Origin: Myxococcales bacterium
GTDB taxonomy: Bacteria > Myxococcota_A > SURF-8
Assembly: GCA_003598065.1 (NCBI GenBank)
Contig: QZKR01000128.1
Location: 1-64,000, forward strand
Direction: 5' to 3'
DNA: 64,000 bases
Positions within the stretch are counted from its first letter, which is position 1. The number at the start of each line of letters is the position of its first letter. Below the pieces are notes generated by a model that was not told the origin of the DNA, did no database searches, and worked only from the letters and a program-made list of their open reading frames with translations. The position numbers and the translations under genes were made by a program. Shown here one piece after another: positions 41,424 to 53,800 of this stretch.

Positions 41424-44400
41424 ATGGACAGGTATCCGGTCGCTCCCACGCTGTTGCGCATCTTCGCGACGGAGTCGGCCGACTACCTCGCCGGCATCCG
41501 CCGCCTTCTCGCCGCCAACGCCGGGCGGACGCTGGGCGGCGATGCGGATTCGCTGCCGATCTACAACATGCTTTCCAATCTGAAAAGCGCGGCGGAAATG
41601 GTGGGCCTGCGCGAAGCGGCGGCGCTGGCCGCCGAACTGATCGCCGCCTACAATGCGCACCGCAAACAGCGGCGCGCCCTGGCCGAATTCGCCTCCGCCG
41701 CCGAAGCCCATCTGGCGCGATTGGAAGCGCTGGTGGCGCAGGCCGACCCCGAAGCCCGATCCGCCGGAGCGTCGGAGGCGGCGGTCGTCCCCGCCGTCGT
41801 GCTCAATCAGGACCTGAAAGCGTTGTTTCATGTCCGCGCCCGCGACGATCTCGCCGGGCTGCGCGCCGCCGTCGAGGAGTTGACGCGCCGTCACGCCGAT
41901 TCGCTCGCCGCCGGCCGCGTGTTCGGATTTCTGGTCAACATCAAGACGGCGGCGGCGATGATCGACCACTATCGGCTCGTCACCGTGGTCGAGCGGGCGA
42001 TGGCGGTTCTGGAGCGCGTCGAACAGGGGGGGCTTTCGTTCGACGGCGACGCCTCGCTTTTTTTCGAAATCGCCCTGGAGACGATGGCCGATCTCATCGA
42101 GCGCGCCGGCGAGGACGAAACGGCCGACGGCCAGCGGCTCGACGCTTTCCTGCGCGAAACGGACCCTCTGCTGCCCGCCGTTTTCTCCGCTTCGGCCGAT
42201 GAAGACGAAGACGAGCCGCTTATGGAGGGGTTAACGGCGTCGTCCTTCCACGAGCAGCTTGCGGGCATCTTCCGCGGCGAGGGCGCGGAGCATTTGAACG
42301 AGCTGGCCCGGCTGATTCTGCGGGCGACCGATGCGCCCGCCGATCCGGAGGTGGTGGCGCGCCTGTTCCGCGTCGTCCATACGCTCAAAGGAGCGGCGGC
42401 CACGGCCGGCTTCTCGTCTCTCGCCGACGCCGCGCACGAACTGGAAAACCTGCTCGACCGGCTGCGCGCCTCCGGCCAGCGCATCGACGAAGCGGCGCTC
42501 GACCTGCTGGTCGAGGCGGAACGGAAATTCCGCCGGCTTCTGGATCTCGACGCCGAAAGCGACGAGGCGGCCCGAACCGCCGAGGCGCTCAAGACGCGGG
42601 TGCGCGCCGTGCTCGGCCCCTCGTCCGGCGACGCGGAAGGAGCCGCTCCGACGCGATCGGACGGGGAGGAGGCGCTTCCCGAACCGTCGCCGGTCGATCA
42701 TTTCGTCCGCGTCCCCATCGCGCGGCTGGATCAGCTGATGAGCCTCGTGCGCGAACTGCACGTCCACCGCTCAAGGCTGGACGAGATCGCCGGAACGTTC
42801 TCCGGCGTCTCCAAAAAACTCAAGTGGGAGCGGCGAAATCTGCAAAAAAGCATCGGCGATTTCCAGCGCAAACATCAGTGGGAGCTTCCCAATTTTGGCC
42901 GGGCGAAGCTCGACGGCGCCGATTTTTCCGATCTGGAATTCGACCGTTACTCCGACCTCGCCGTGCTGTCGCGCAACCTGGAGGAGGTCGATTTCCGCAT
43001 CGCCTCGCTGCTCGGGCGGCTGGAAGGGCTCATCGGGCGTTTCGTCGAGGACGGCCACGCCTTCGGCGCGCTGATCGCCTCGCTTCAGGACGAAATGGTC
43101 CAGGTGCGCATGGTCCCCCTGGAGGCGTTGTTTTTGCGCATCGACTATCAGACGCGCAGCCTCGCCCGCTCCCTGGGGAAGAAGGTGCAGGTGATCGTCC
43201 AGGGCGGGCAGACCGAACTGGACAAGCGGCTTGTCGATGCCTTGGGCGACGTCATGGTCCACCTCGTCCGCAACGCCCTGGACCACGGCGTCGAAGCGCC
43301 GGACGAGCGCCTGCGGCGCGGCAAGCCGCCGGCGGGAACGATCCGCCTGTCCGCCGCCCAGGAGGAGCGGAACGTCGTCATCGCCGTCCAGGACGACGGC
43401 GCGGGCATCGACCCCGACCGCCTCGTTCAGGCGGCCCTGCGCGCCGGCGTCCTTTCCGCCGAGGAAGCCGCGCAAAAATCCCGCGACGACGTCTTGAACC
43501 TGATTTTCCACCCTCGCGTCAGCACGCGCGACGAGGCCGGCCGGATCTCGGGCCGGGGCGTGGGCATGGACGCGGTGCGGCAGACGATTTCCGATCTCTA
43601 CGGCTCGATCCACGTCGAATCCGAAAGCGGCGTCGGCACGCGGCTGGTCATCCGCCTGCCGCTCACCCTGGCCGTGCAGCCGATCCTCTCCGTTTCCGCC
43701 GAAACGCACGGCTTCAACGTCCCGATGGCCTACGTCGAAACGATCCTTGACGCGGTTTCGCCCCGCCAGGGCGCGGACGGTCGGCCTGCGTTGCGGCATG
43801 GGGAGGAGGAGATGCCGCTCGCCTGGCTGGCGGGGTTTCTGGAATTGGAGCACGACCGCGACCCCACGGGCCACCCCGTCGTCGTGTTGCAGGTCGGCGG
43901 CCGGCGTCTGGGTCTCGTCGTCGATGCCGTGACCGGCCGCGAAGAAGGCATTGTCCGGCCGCTGTCGCCGCTGTTCGAGGCCCTCAATCTCTTCCAGGGC
44001 TACACGCTCACCGCCCAAGGGGAAATCGTTCTCGTTCTCAATGTGCCGATATTGTTCGAAGTCGGCCAGCGGCGGCGGCAGGCGGAGGCCGCGCCGGGCG
44101 AAATCGCGGAGCGGATCAAAGTTTTGATCGCCGACGACAGCCTCTCCGTCCGCCAGACGATCAAGTTTCTGCTGGAGAAATACGGCATCAAGGCGAATAC
44201 GGCCAAGGACGGCCTGATCGCCTGGCAGAAGTTGAACGGCATCCGCCCGCATCTGGCGATCATCGATCTGGAAATGCCCAATTTAAACGGCTACGAACTC
44301 ATGGATCTTATCCGTCAACACCATGAATTTTCTCAGCTTCCAATTCTTGTGCTCACCTCCCGGGGCGGGGAAAAGCACCACCAGAAGGCTTTGGCCGCCG

Positions 44401-44519
44401 GCGCCGACGGTTTTCTTTCCAAACCGGTGCTGGAGCGCAAGCTGATCGCCGCCGTAAGAGACGCCCTCCCGCCCGCTTTAGCGGCTCTTCTCGACGCCTC
44501 CAACCCGATCCGACCATGA
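41424..44519 (+). CDS. Hybrid CheA-type histidine kinase with three Hpt domains (two inactive), CheW and receiver
   Basis: 1031 residues. Three Hpt-like helical bundles come first. The phospho-His position is Ser51 in MLSNLKSAAEMVGL, Val171 in LVNIKTAAAMI and His319 in VHTLKGAAATAGF, so only the third can be phosphorylated. Residues about 430-520 are a P3-like dimerisation segment. The ATPase part has HLVRNALDHGVEAP (N box), VQDDGAGIDPDRL (G1), GRGVGMDAVRQ (G2) and ESGVGTRLVIRLPLTLA. A CheW-like domain follows to about residue 880. A receiver domain has Asp948 in LAIIDLEMPNLNGYE and a full Lys at SKPV. The layout matches ChpA/PilL or FrzE-type kinases used for surface motility, more than swimming-type CheA. 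Confidence 0.92.
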   Translation: MDRYPVAPTLLRIFATESADYLAGIRRLLAANAGRTLGGDADSLPIYNMLSNLKSAAEMVGLREAAALAAELIAAYNAHRKQRRALAEFASAAEAHLARLEALVAQADPEARSAGASEAAVVPAVVLNQDLKALFHVRARDDLAGLRAAVEELTRRHADSLAAGRVFGFLVNIKTAAAMIDHYRLVTVVERAMAVLERVEQGGLSFDGDASLFFEIALETMADLIERAGEDETADGQRLDAFLRETDPLLPAVFSASADEDEDEPLMEGLTASSFHEQLAGIFRGEGAEHLNELARLILRATDAPADPEVVARLFRVVHTLKGAAATAGFSSLADAAHELENLLDRLRASGQRIDEAALDLLVEAERKFRRLLDLDAESDEAARTAEALKTRVRAVLGPSSGDAEGAAPTRSDGEEALPEPSPVDHFVRVPIARLDQLMSLVRELHVHRSRLDEIAGTFSGVSKKLKWERRNLQKSIGDFQRKHQWELPNFGRAKLDGADFSDLEFDRYSDLAVLSRNLEEVDFRIASLLGRLEGLIGRFVEDGHAFGALIASLQDEMVQVRMVPLEALFLRIDYQTRSLARSLGKKVQVIVQGGQTELDKRLVDALGDVMVHLVRNALDHGVEAPDERLRRGKPPAGTIRLSAAQEERNVVIAVQDDGAGIDPDRLVQAALRAGVLSAEEAAQKSRDDVLNLIFHPRVSTRDEAGRISGRGVGMDAVRQTISDLYGSIHVESESGVGTRLVIRLPLTLAVQPILSVSAETHGFNVPMAYVETILDAVSPRQGADGRPALRHGEEEMPLAWLAGFLELEHDRDPTGHPVVVLQVGGRRLGLVVDAVTGREEGIVRPLSPLFEALNLFQGYTLTAQGEIVLVLNVPILFEVGQRRRQAEAAPGEIAERIKVLIADDSLSVRQTIKFLLEKYGIKANTAKDGLIAWQKLNGIRPHLAIIDLEMPNLNGYELMDLIRQHHEFSQLPILVLTSRGGEKHHQKALAAGADGFLSKPVLERKLIAAVRDALPPALAALLDASNPIRP

Positions 44520-44603
44520 ACAGGATTTATAAGTAATCCAAGCACTTGCCTTTACTCGGCGGGGTCGGACCACCCCTTGCAGCGATTTTCCGACCTGCCG
44601 GGG

Positions 44604-44629
44604 ATTAATTTGACATGGAAGGAATTAAT
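44604..44629. promoter_or_regulatory. Inverted repeat, possible operator, upstream of the giant TPR gene
   Basis: ATTAATT (44604-44610) and AATTAAT (44623-44629) are a perfect 7-bp inverted repeat with 12 bases between, so half-site centres are 19 bases apart, two helical turns. It overlaps the -35 box TTGACA at 44610 on its left arm and spacer. Such a position suits a dimeric repressor or activator. Confidence 0.4.
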
Positions 44630-44637
44630 GGTACGTT
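44610..44637 (+). promoter_or_regulatory. Candidate promoter for the giant TPR gene
   Basis: Perfect TTGACA (44610-44615), 16-base spacer, TACGTT (44632-44637; 3 of 6 -10 bases). It is 243 bases before the ATG. The -10 is weak, and the pair near 44697-44724 is an alternative. Confidence 0.4.
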
Positions 44638-44880
44638 ATTGCCGTTCCTCCGGCGCTCAGAGGTTTTCCCGCGCGTCACCGCGTCCAATGAAGGAGTTTA
44701 CACTCGACTCGCGCAAATTATTTCATGACTTTCAGGACGTTTGAAGGGTGGAAGGCTCGGGCCGACTCCGGCGTCGAGAAGGGAACGCGTCATCGATTTT
44801 CTTGGAACCAGGTAACCGGGGGACACATTTCCGGCCCGTCTCGCGCTCCGCGCATCGTTTGCTGAGGAAAGGGCAAGCGG

Positions 44881-47800
44881 ATGGAAAAGCAGATCCACAA
44901 CTACTTGAAGATCCTCGAAACCTCTCCCGACAACGTCCCGGCCTTCAAAGCCCTGGCCAAGATCTACCAAGACCACGAGCGATGGGGGGAATTGGCGAAT
45001 CTGTATGTCGCGAAGGCACAGCGCACCTCCAACAAAGACCAGATCCCCGACCTGCTGTTTATGGCGGCCGAAATCTACGCCGAGCGGCTGGCCAAGTACG
45101 ACCGCGTCGAAGATTGCTACATGATGATCCTCGAAACCGATCCGCTCAACGTCCGCGCCCTTGAAGCGTTGAAGAAGCGATATCGCGAAAGCCACCAGTG
45201 GGACCAACTTATCCATCTTCTGGAACGGGAAGCGGAGCATCGCCCCGAGGCGGGGCAGAAAGCCGATTGCTGCACCGAGATCGCCGCGCTCTGGTCGGGC
45301 GAGCTCAACAACGAAGAGAAACAGGTGGCTTATCTGATCAAGGCGCAGGAGGCCGCGCCCGATCATCTTCCTTCCCTGCGCCAGTTGAAAGCGTACTACC
45401 TCAAGACCTTCCAGGTGGACCGCGCCATCGCGCTGGTCGAACGCGAGGAAGCGCTGCTGACGAAAGACGCCGACAAGGCGGATTTGTATCTGGAAGTGGG
45501 CTTGCAGCTCGCCGAGGATCCCTTCGAGCGCGAGCGCGCCATCCACTATCTGGAACGGGCGTCGCAGTCCAACAAGAAGAAAAAAACGGCGAAAGACAAG
45601 ATCAAGGAGCTGATCGAACTCGACCGCAACTGGGAGGCGCTCACCCGGAAATACCAGGAAGAGGCCATCCAGGTGTCGGACAAGCGCGACGCCTCGGCGA
45701 TCTATCTCAAGATTGCGGGAATCCTTTTCCTCTACTCGCCGCAGAACCAGGAAACGATCCTCTCGACGATCGAGAAGAGCCTGATTCTCGATTCCTCGAA
45801 CCGTCGCGCGCTGCTTTTGGGCGAGCGCTACCTGTCGGATCACGGCCTGTGGGAGAAGCTCGCCGAATTCTACCGCGACATCTACGAGCGGACGCGCGAC
45901 GAGGCGCTGAAGGTCGAGGCGATGGGCAAGGCGGCCGTGCTGCTGCACGAGAAGCTCGGCCGCGCCGGGGACTCGCTGGCCTTGTCGCGCAAGGTCATCG
46001 AACTCAACCCCGACCACGTCGGCGCGTTCAACCGCGTCCGGGAGGACATGGAAGGGCGCGGCGCGTGGGACGAACTCGCCGCCCTGCTGAACGACCGCCT
46101 GCAGCGCTGCCACGAAGTGTCGGCGAAGATCGACACTTACGTCCAGCTGGCCCGCCTCGCCGTCGAGCGCGAGAACTCGCCGGAAAAGGCCATGCAGCAC
46201 CTGGAGAAGGTGTTGGAGCTTGCGCCCGGCCACCTGGACGCGTCGCGCCGTCTGGTGGAGCTCTACGAGCAGGCCCGGCAGTGGGACAAGCTTCTGTCGG
46301 TCTATCCCGCCGTGCTCGCCGCCGCCGATCCGGCGGCGCGTCTCGCTCTCGAACGGCGGCTGGCCGATTTGCTGAAAAACCAGGTGGGCCGGCCGAAAGA
46401 GGCTTTCGCCCATTACGCCGCCGCCTTCGCCCTCGATCCGCAGGACGCCGAAATTTTCCGGCTTCTGGAAGAACTGGCGATCGAACTGGAATGCTGGGAA
46501 GACCTGGTCGGCCTCCTGAAGCGGATCGTGGACGCCAAGGACCGCCCCGCCAACTGGCGCGAACTGAAATTCAAGCTCGGTCAGATCTACGACAAGGAAC
46601 TGTCGCAGTACGATCAGGCCGAAGTCTGCTATCGCGGCCTGCTCGACGAACAGGTCAACCTCGAAACGCTCGACGCCCTGGCCCGCCTGTACGCCAAGGA
46701 CCTGCGCTGGGACAACCTCGTCGAGGTTCTGGCGCTCAAAGCGAAGACGACGCGCGATCCGGAAGAGCGGCGCGAGGTGCTGCTGGAGAGAGCCCGTATT
46801 TTCGAAACGGAAGTCGGCGACAAGCCGCGGGCGATCGAGGCGTTCAACGAAGTCCTCGCCGTCGCCCCCTCCGACCTCGACGCGCTGCGCAGCCTGGCCG
46901 AGCTTTTCGAGTCGGCCGGACAGTGGCGCGAACTGGTGGCCACGCTGGAGCGGGAACTCGACGTCATCACCTCGATTCCCGAGAAGATCAATCTCAACTT
47001 CAAGCGCGGCGCGATCTTCGGCGCGAAACTGAACGACAAGGAATCCGCCGCGCGCGCCTTCCTCGCCGTTCTGGAATTCGACAAGGGGCACCTGGCGGCG
47101 ATCGGCAACTTGGAGGACTACCTCAACGAGGGCATCCTGCCCGACGAAATTTTCAAGGGCCTGGAGGATTACTACCGCCGCCTGGAGCGCTGGGAGAAAC
47201 TGGCCCAGGGCTACGAGGCGCTGTTGAAGGTCGAAACCGACGAGGCGGCGAAGGGCGCGCTGTACCATAAGCAGGCGGAGGTGTTCCTCCTGCATCGCTC
47301 CCTGCCGGCGGAGGCCTTCGCCTACGCGGCGCGCGGCCTGCAGACGCCGTATCACAACGCCGAGTTTCTGAAGCTGTCCCTGGAAGCGGCGCGCAAGATC
47401 GGCAAGCAGGCCGAGCTTCTGTCGCTGCTGGACGACAAGGCGGCCAAGACGAAAAAGCCGCAGGAAAAGGCGCGGCTGGCGCTCTCCCTCGGCCGCCTCT
47501 ACTGGGAAGGCATGCAGGATCTGGAGCAGGCCGAACGGCATTACGCCGCCGCCGCCGAGGCCGCGCCGGAGGCGGCCGAGGTTCTGGAGCAGACGGCGGC
47601 CTTCTTCCGCGGCACCGAAGCCTGGCAGAAGTTCGTCGTCTACGCCGACCGGCTCGCCGCCGCCGCCGAGCCGGAACGCGCCAAGGCCGTGCTTTTCGAA
47701 ATGACGGAGGTCTTTTCCGGGAAGCTAGACCGAAACGACGAGGCCCGCTCGCGCCTGCGCACGATCCTCGCCGCCGACCCCGCCGACATGCAGGCCATCG

Positions 47801-50800
47801 ACCGCCTGCTCGTTCTTTTGGAGGCCGACGGCGTCTGGGACGACGTGGCGCTGACGCTCGTCGATAAGCTCGACCGCACGGCGGACCCCGTCGAACGGAC
47901 CGCGCTCAAGCTGCGGCTCGCCGGCGTTCTGGAAAAACACCTTGAAGACTACGAGGAAGCGGCCCGCCTTTACGGCGACATCCTCGCCGAGGACCCCCGC
48001 CACGCGGAGGCCTTCGCCCACATGGAGCGATTCCTCAACGACGGCCGCGCCGAGAAGCGCGCCGCGGACACCTTGCGGCCGATCTACGAAGACCGGCGCG
48101 AGTTCGACAAGCTGATCCAGGTGTTGACCGTTCAGCACCGTTTTGCGGAAGGCGACGCCGCCTATCAGCTCGCCGTGCGCATCGCCTCGCTCTACGAGGA
48201 GGAAATCGGCGACCGCGCCTCGACCCTGGAATGGTACGGCAAGGCTTTCCTCGCCGGTTCGGGCATCGGTCTTCTGAAAGAGTTGCAGCTCGCCGCCGCC
48301 GCGGCGCGCGACTACGCGCGTCTGGTGGGCTTCGGCGACGAGAAGCTCGGCCAGTCGCTGCCGACCGGCGAGCGCGTCGAACTGCTCTTCGCTCTCGCCG
48401 ACGTGCAGCGCCATCAACTGGCCGACGCCGACGGCGCCCGCTCCCGCTGCCTCGCCGTGCTCGCCGCCCAGGCCGACAACGAAACGGCGATCGACACGCT
48501 GATCGAACTGGCGCGCGGCCGCGAGGACTATCCGGAACTGGCTCGTTTCCTGGAAGAGAAACTGCGCGTCGCCGGGGAGAAAAGCGCGCGCCGGCAGGCG
48601 GCGCTGGAGATCGCCGAGCTGCGTTTCCGCCGCCTGGGCCAGCCGGACGAAGCCGTCGCGCTGCTGCTGGAGCTGATGGAGGAACGGGAAAACGATCCGC
48701 AGGTGTTCGAGCAGCTGGAAACGATCTATCGCGAGACGGCGCGCTGGACCGAGCTTCACGAACTCCTCTTGCGCAAGCTGAAATACCTGCGCGAGGACGC
48801 CGAAATCCTGCCGGTGAAGATTCAGATCGGCGCGATCCTCGAACAGCGGATCGGCGATCTGGAAAAGGCGATGGAAGTCTACATGGAACTCATCGCCAAC
48901 TACTGGTCCTACCCGGCGGTGGGCGAACTCGTCGATCGGCTGCTGATGCAGGAGACGACGCAGCTGGCCGTCGCCAACGAGATGGACCAGAAGTACATCA
49001 AGGTCCAGGACTGGCAGCGGCTCGTGCAGGTCTACGAGATCCAGATCCGCCACGCCAAGGCGCCGAACGAAAAGACCGCCCTGCTCATCAAGCTGTCGGC
49101 CGTCTACCAGGAGCGTCTGCAGGACCCGCAGAAGGCCTTCGACGGCTTCTCGCGGCTGTTCATCGAGGATCCGAAGAACCAGAGCGCGCTGGAAGAGCTG
49201 GAAAAGCTCGCCGGCGAACTGGGCGCCTGGCGCGAACTGGCCGAGGTCTACGAGAAGGCGGGCGAAGGCTCGCCGGAGGCGGAAGAGGCGATCGGCCTGT
49301 TCGTCAAGGCGGCGCGCCTTTACGAAGACATCCTCGCCTTCCAGGACGACGCGATCCGCGCCTTCCGCAAGGTGCTCGACCGCGACCGCAACAACATCAC
49401 CGCCGTGCAGGCGCTGGAAGGCCTGTGCCGCAAGACCGAGCGCTGGGAGGACCTGCGCGACATCTACCTGCAGCGCATCGAACTCACCGACGACGGGTTG
49501 GAGAAGAAGGAACTCTTCACCAACATCTGCATTCTCTACGAGCACCAGCTTGAAGATCCGCTGGGCGCCGCCCCCTATTACGAGGCGATCCTCGAACTCA
49601 CGCCCGACGATCTGGAGGTCATCGACAAACTGCTCGAACTGAACGCCCGGCTCGAACGCTGGGCCAACCTCGCCGAACTCTATTCGATGAAGCTCGCCCT
49701 CGTCGATTCCTTCATCGAAAAACACAACCTCATGCTGGAGAAGGCGGATCTGCACGAAACGCGGCTCGCCGATCCGGTCACGGCCAAGGATCTCTACAAA
49801 ACGGTCCTCGACGCCGACCCGGGCAGCACCCATGCGCTGGCGAGACTGGAGCATTACGTCGAAGACGGGACGTTCCAGGCCGAGCTGGCCCGCTTCCTCG
49901 CGCCCTTCTACCGCGAGCGCGAAGACTGGCATCGTCTCATCGACATGGAGGAATACCAGTTCAACCACAGCGAGGTCGGCGACGAACGGCTGGAGCTTTT
50001 GATCGACGTCGCCGCCGTTTACGAAAACGCGCTGCGACAGCAGCCGCTGGCTTTCTCCGTGCACACGCGCGCCTTCCGCGAACGGCCGACGCACGCCTTC
50101 GTCCAGGCGGAACTGGAGCGGCTGGCCGGTCAGCTCGGCAAATTCGACGAGCTGGTGAAGCTGTACGAAGAACTGATCGAGCAGTTCGCCCCGGAACGCG
50201 ACGCCGAAACGATGGTCGGCCTGCTCTTGAACCTCGCCAATCTCTACGAGACCTATCTGCAGCAGGTCGAGGAAGCCGCGAGCCGCTACCGGCGCGTGCT
50301 CCGCCTGCATCCCAACCATGCCGAGGCGCTCGGCCATCTGGAGCGCATCTACTCCCTGCAGAAAAAATGGCCGGAACTCATCGACGTCCTGAACCGCAAG
50401 CTCTCCATCACGGAGGATGTCGAGCGGCAGAAGGCGATCCTCTTCCAGGCCGCCAACATCTACGAGGACGAACTCGGCAAGAACACGGAAGCGATCGCCG
50501 TCTACCACCGCATGCTGGACATCGACGCGCGCGACTCGGACGTGCTGCGCGCCCTGGTGCGGCTGACGACCAACGAGCAGCAATGGGACGAGCTTGTGGC
50601 CGTGCGGCGGATGCAGCTGGACATCGCGGCCGACGACGACGAGCGCTGGTCGCTGCGTCATCAGATCGGCATGGTCCTGTGGCGCAAGCTGAATCGCACC
50701 GACGAGGCGATCGGCGTCTTCAAGGGCGTCCTTGACGAGAACCACGCTCATTCCCTCGCCCGCGAAGCGATGGAGGGGTTGCAGGCCGAGCCGGCCTCCG

Positions 50801-53800
50801 AACTCGCCGCCGCCCGCATCCTGGAGCCGCTCTACGCCGAGGAATCGCGCTGGGACGAACTCATCCACGCCCTGGACATCCAGGCCGCCCACGCCGAGGC
50901 CGGCGGGGAGCGCCGCGACCTCTGCCTGCGCATGGCCGAACTCGCGGAAGCGCGGCTGTCCGATTTCAAGCGCGCCTTCGGTTTCACCGTCCGCGCCTTC
51001 GCCGCCGACGCCTTCAATCCGGCGATCCGCAGCCAGCTGGAGCGTCTCGCGCCGGCGGCCGACGCCTGGGTCGATCTCGCCCTGGCCTACCGCCGCCGCG
51101 CCGAGGCCGTTACGGAAGCCCGCGAACAGGTGGACCTCTATCTCAACGCCGGCCGCGTGATCCTGCGCCAGATCGACGATCCGGAGGAAGCCGAGGCCGA
51201 CTACCGCGCCGCCAGACAGCGCGACCCGCAGAACGCCGCCGCCCTCGACGCCCTGGAGGAAATCTTCGACCGCTCCGGCAAATGGACCGAACTCGTCGAT
51301 GTTCTGTTCACCAAGGCGCAGTTGGCGTCGGAGGTCCCGGCGAAAGTGGCCCTCTATTCCCGCACGGCCGAAATCCGCGAACAGCGGATGGGCGACAAGC
51401 CGGGGGCCGTCGATTCGCACCTCAAGGCGCTCTCCGTGGATCACGTCCACGTTCCGTCGCTGGTGGAACTCGACCGTCTGTACGGCGAATTGGAGGACTG
51501 GCCGTCCTTGAAGAGCATCCTCACCCGCCGCGTCGCCCAGGCCGCGAACCTCGACGAGCGGCTGGAACTCAAATACCGCATGGGACAGGTCGTGGAGGAA
51601 AAACTCGCCGACCGCTCCGGCGCGGCGGCCGTCTACCGCGAAATTCTGGACGAGCACGACGAGCACCCCGACGCCATCCTGGCCCTGGAGCACATGGTCG
51701 TCGTGGACCGTCAGCTGCAGGCGACGGCGCTCGACATCCTCGCGCCGCTCTACGAACGCAAGCGCTGGTGGGATCAGCTCGGCGATCTCTACGAATCGCA
51801 GCTTTCCACGCTCGCGGACGCCGGCGAACGCATCGCCGTTCTGGCCAGGATCAAAGACATCTACGAGCAGCAGCTTTCCGATCTGCCGCGCGCCTTCCAC
51901 GTCGCCTGCCGCCTTTTCCAGGAGGACTACCACAACCTCCCGGCGCGCCAGGAGATGGAACGGCTCGCCGTGGCCACCGGCGGTTTCGAGGGGCTGGTCC
52001 AGACCTACCTCTCGTTCTTCGATCAGATGAGCGATCCGGCCCTCAAGGTCGAGATCCAGATGAAAGTGGCGCGCGTCTACGAGGAGCAGCTGCAGAACGA
52101 CGTGCAGGCGATCGCCCATTACGGCAAGGTGCTGGAACTGGAGCCGAAAAACTTCACGGCCATCCTCGCCCTGGACCGCCTCTACGAACGCATGGAGCGT
52201 TTCAGCGACCTGGTGGCCCTCATCCCGCGCGAATTCGAGATTTACGACGACCCGAAGGAGCTCGTCGAACTCCGGCTGCGCCTGGGCCGGCTGTGGGAGG
52301 AAAAACTCAGCGACCATCTCACCGCCATCGAGGTGTACCGCCAGGTGACCGACGAGCACCCCGACAACGCCGAGGCGCTCTCCGCCCTGGAACGGCTGTA
52401 CGAGGCGGGAGGTTTCTGGGAGGAGTTGATCGAGGTCTACAAGGCCGAGGTGCGCATCGCGCGCGGCGATACGAAAAAGGCCCGCCTCTACACGAAAATG
52501 GCGCAGGTTCTCTACGACAAGCTCAGCCGCGCGAAAGAAGCCATCCCGCTCTGGAACCGCGTGCTGCAGTTCGACGAGCAGAACACCGCCGTGCTGGAGA
52601 AGCTCGAAGAACTCTACGAGGCGGAGGCGATGTGGGACGACCTCGTCAACCACCACAAGCGCCGCCTGCGCATCGCGCGCGGCCCCGAGGAGCGGGCGCT
52701 CATCACCCGCAAGATGGGCCGCCTCTACCTCGACCGTCTGCAGCAGGAGGACATGGCCACCCAGTTCTTCCTCAAGGTGCTGGAATACACGCCCGGCGAC
52801 CTGGAGACGATCGACACCCTGGAGGCCATCTATCTCAAGAACCAGTCGTGGCGCGAACTGGCCGAACTGCTGAAACGCCTCATCCCGCAGGTGTCGGGCG
52901 CGGATCTGCGCTCCCTCTACCTGCGGCTGGCTTCGATTCTCGTCGAGCGGCTCGGCGACGCGAAGGAAGGCGAGCGGCTCGCCTCGCTGGCGCTGGCCAT
53001 GGAGCCGACGCAGGCCGAACTCGCGCGGCTGGAACAGCTTTTCCGCGCCACGCAATCCTACGGCATCTACCTGGAGGTTCTGGAGCGCCAGAGCCAGATC
53101 GCCGAAGAGGAGCCGGCCAGGATCGCCCTCTTCTTCCGCATGGCCGACATCTGGCGCGAGAAGCTGGGCAAGGTCGATAAGGCGCGGCATTGCCTGGAAC
53201 GGATCCTGGCGATCCGCGCCAACCACCTCCAGGCCGCCGAGGCGCTGGAGCCGATCTATCGCGACGCCGGCATGCATCGCGAACTGATCGCGATGCTCTC
53301 CATCCGCCTTTCCGAAGCGTCCGCCGCCGCCGAGCAGGCGGCCTTCAACCGCCAGATCGCGGCGATCCACGAGGAAAAACTCGGCGACGCCGCGGCCGCC
53401 CTCGATGCGCTGTTGCCCGTCTTCCGCTTCGATCCGTCCGACGAGGCGCTGCTCGCCCATCTGGAGGACCTCGCCGACCGCACCGGCCGCCACCTCGACG
53501 TGGTGCGCAGCGTCCGCGACGCCCTGCCGCAGGTGGACGACAACCCGAAGCTGAAGCGCGCCCTGCTGTTCAAAGTGGCGCAGCTTTACGAAGACAAGGC
53601 GCAGAACCGCGACCTGGCCGCCGAATACTTCAAGATGTTCCTCGAAGCCGGCGAGTACAACGAGCACGCCGCCGACTTCCTCATCGCCTACTACGAGGCG
53701 GTTCAGGAGTGGCGCGAACTGGTGGCCGTCTACCAGCTCAAGCTGCCCTACATGGCCCCGGAGGAAAAAGTCGTCGTCGGCTGCCGCGTCGCCTACATCT

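Larger units (their letters stand above)
44520..44880. other. Gene-free 361-base region before the giant TPR gene
   Basis: It holds a G+C hairpin-like stretch at 44559-44577 after the CheA-like stop, the inverted repeat and promoter-like boxes listed separately, and a second weak pair TTTACA (44697-44702)/TATTTC (44719-44724) 16 bases apart. A 37-codon open frame at 44615-44728 has no ribosome-binding site and I do not count it. No RNA gene is evident. The giant gene thus seems to have its own promoter. Confidence 0.4.

Noticed and set aside
44615-44728. A 37-codon ATG frame in the gap before the giant gene
   Set aside because: No ribosome-binding site precedes it, it covers the promoter/inverted repeat, and it has no recognisable leader features.
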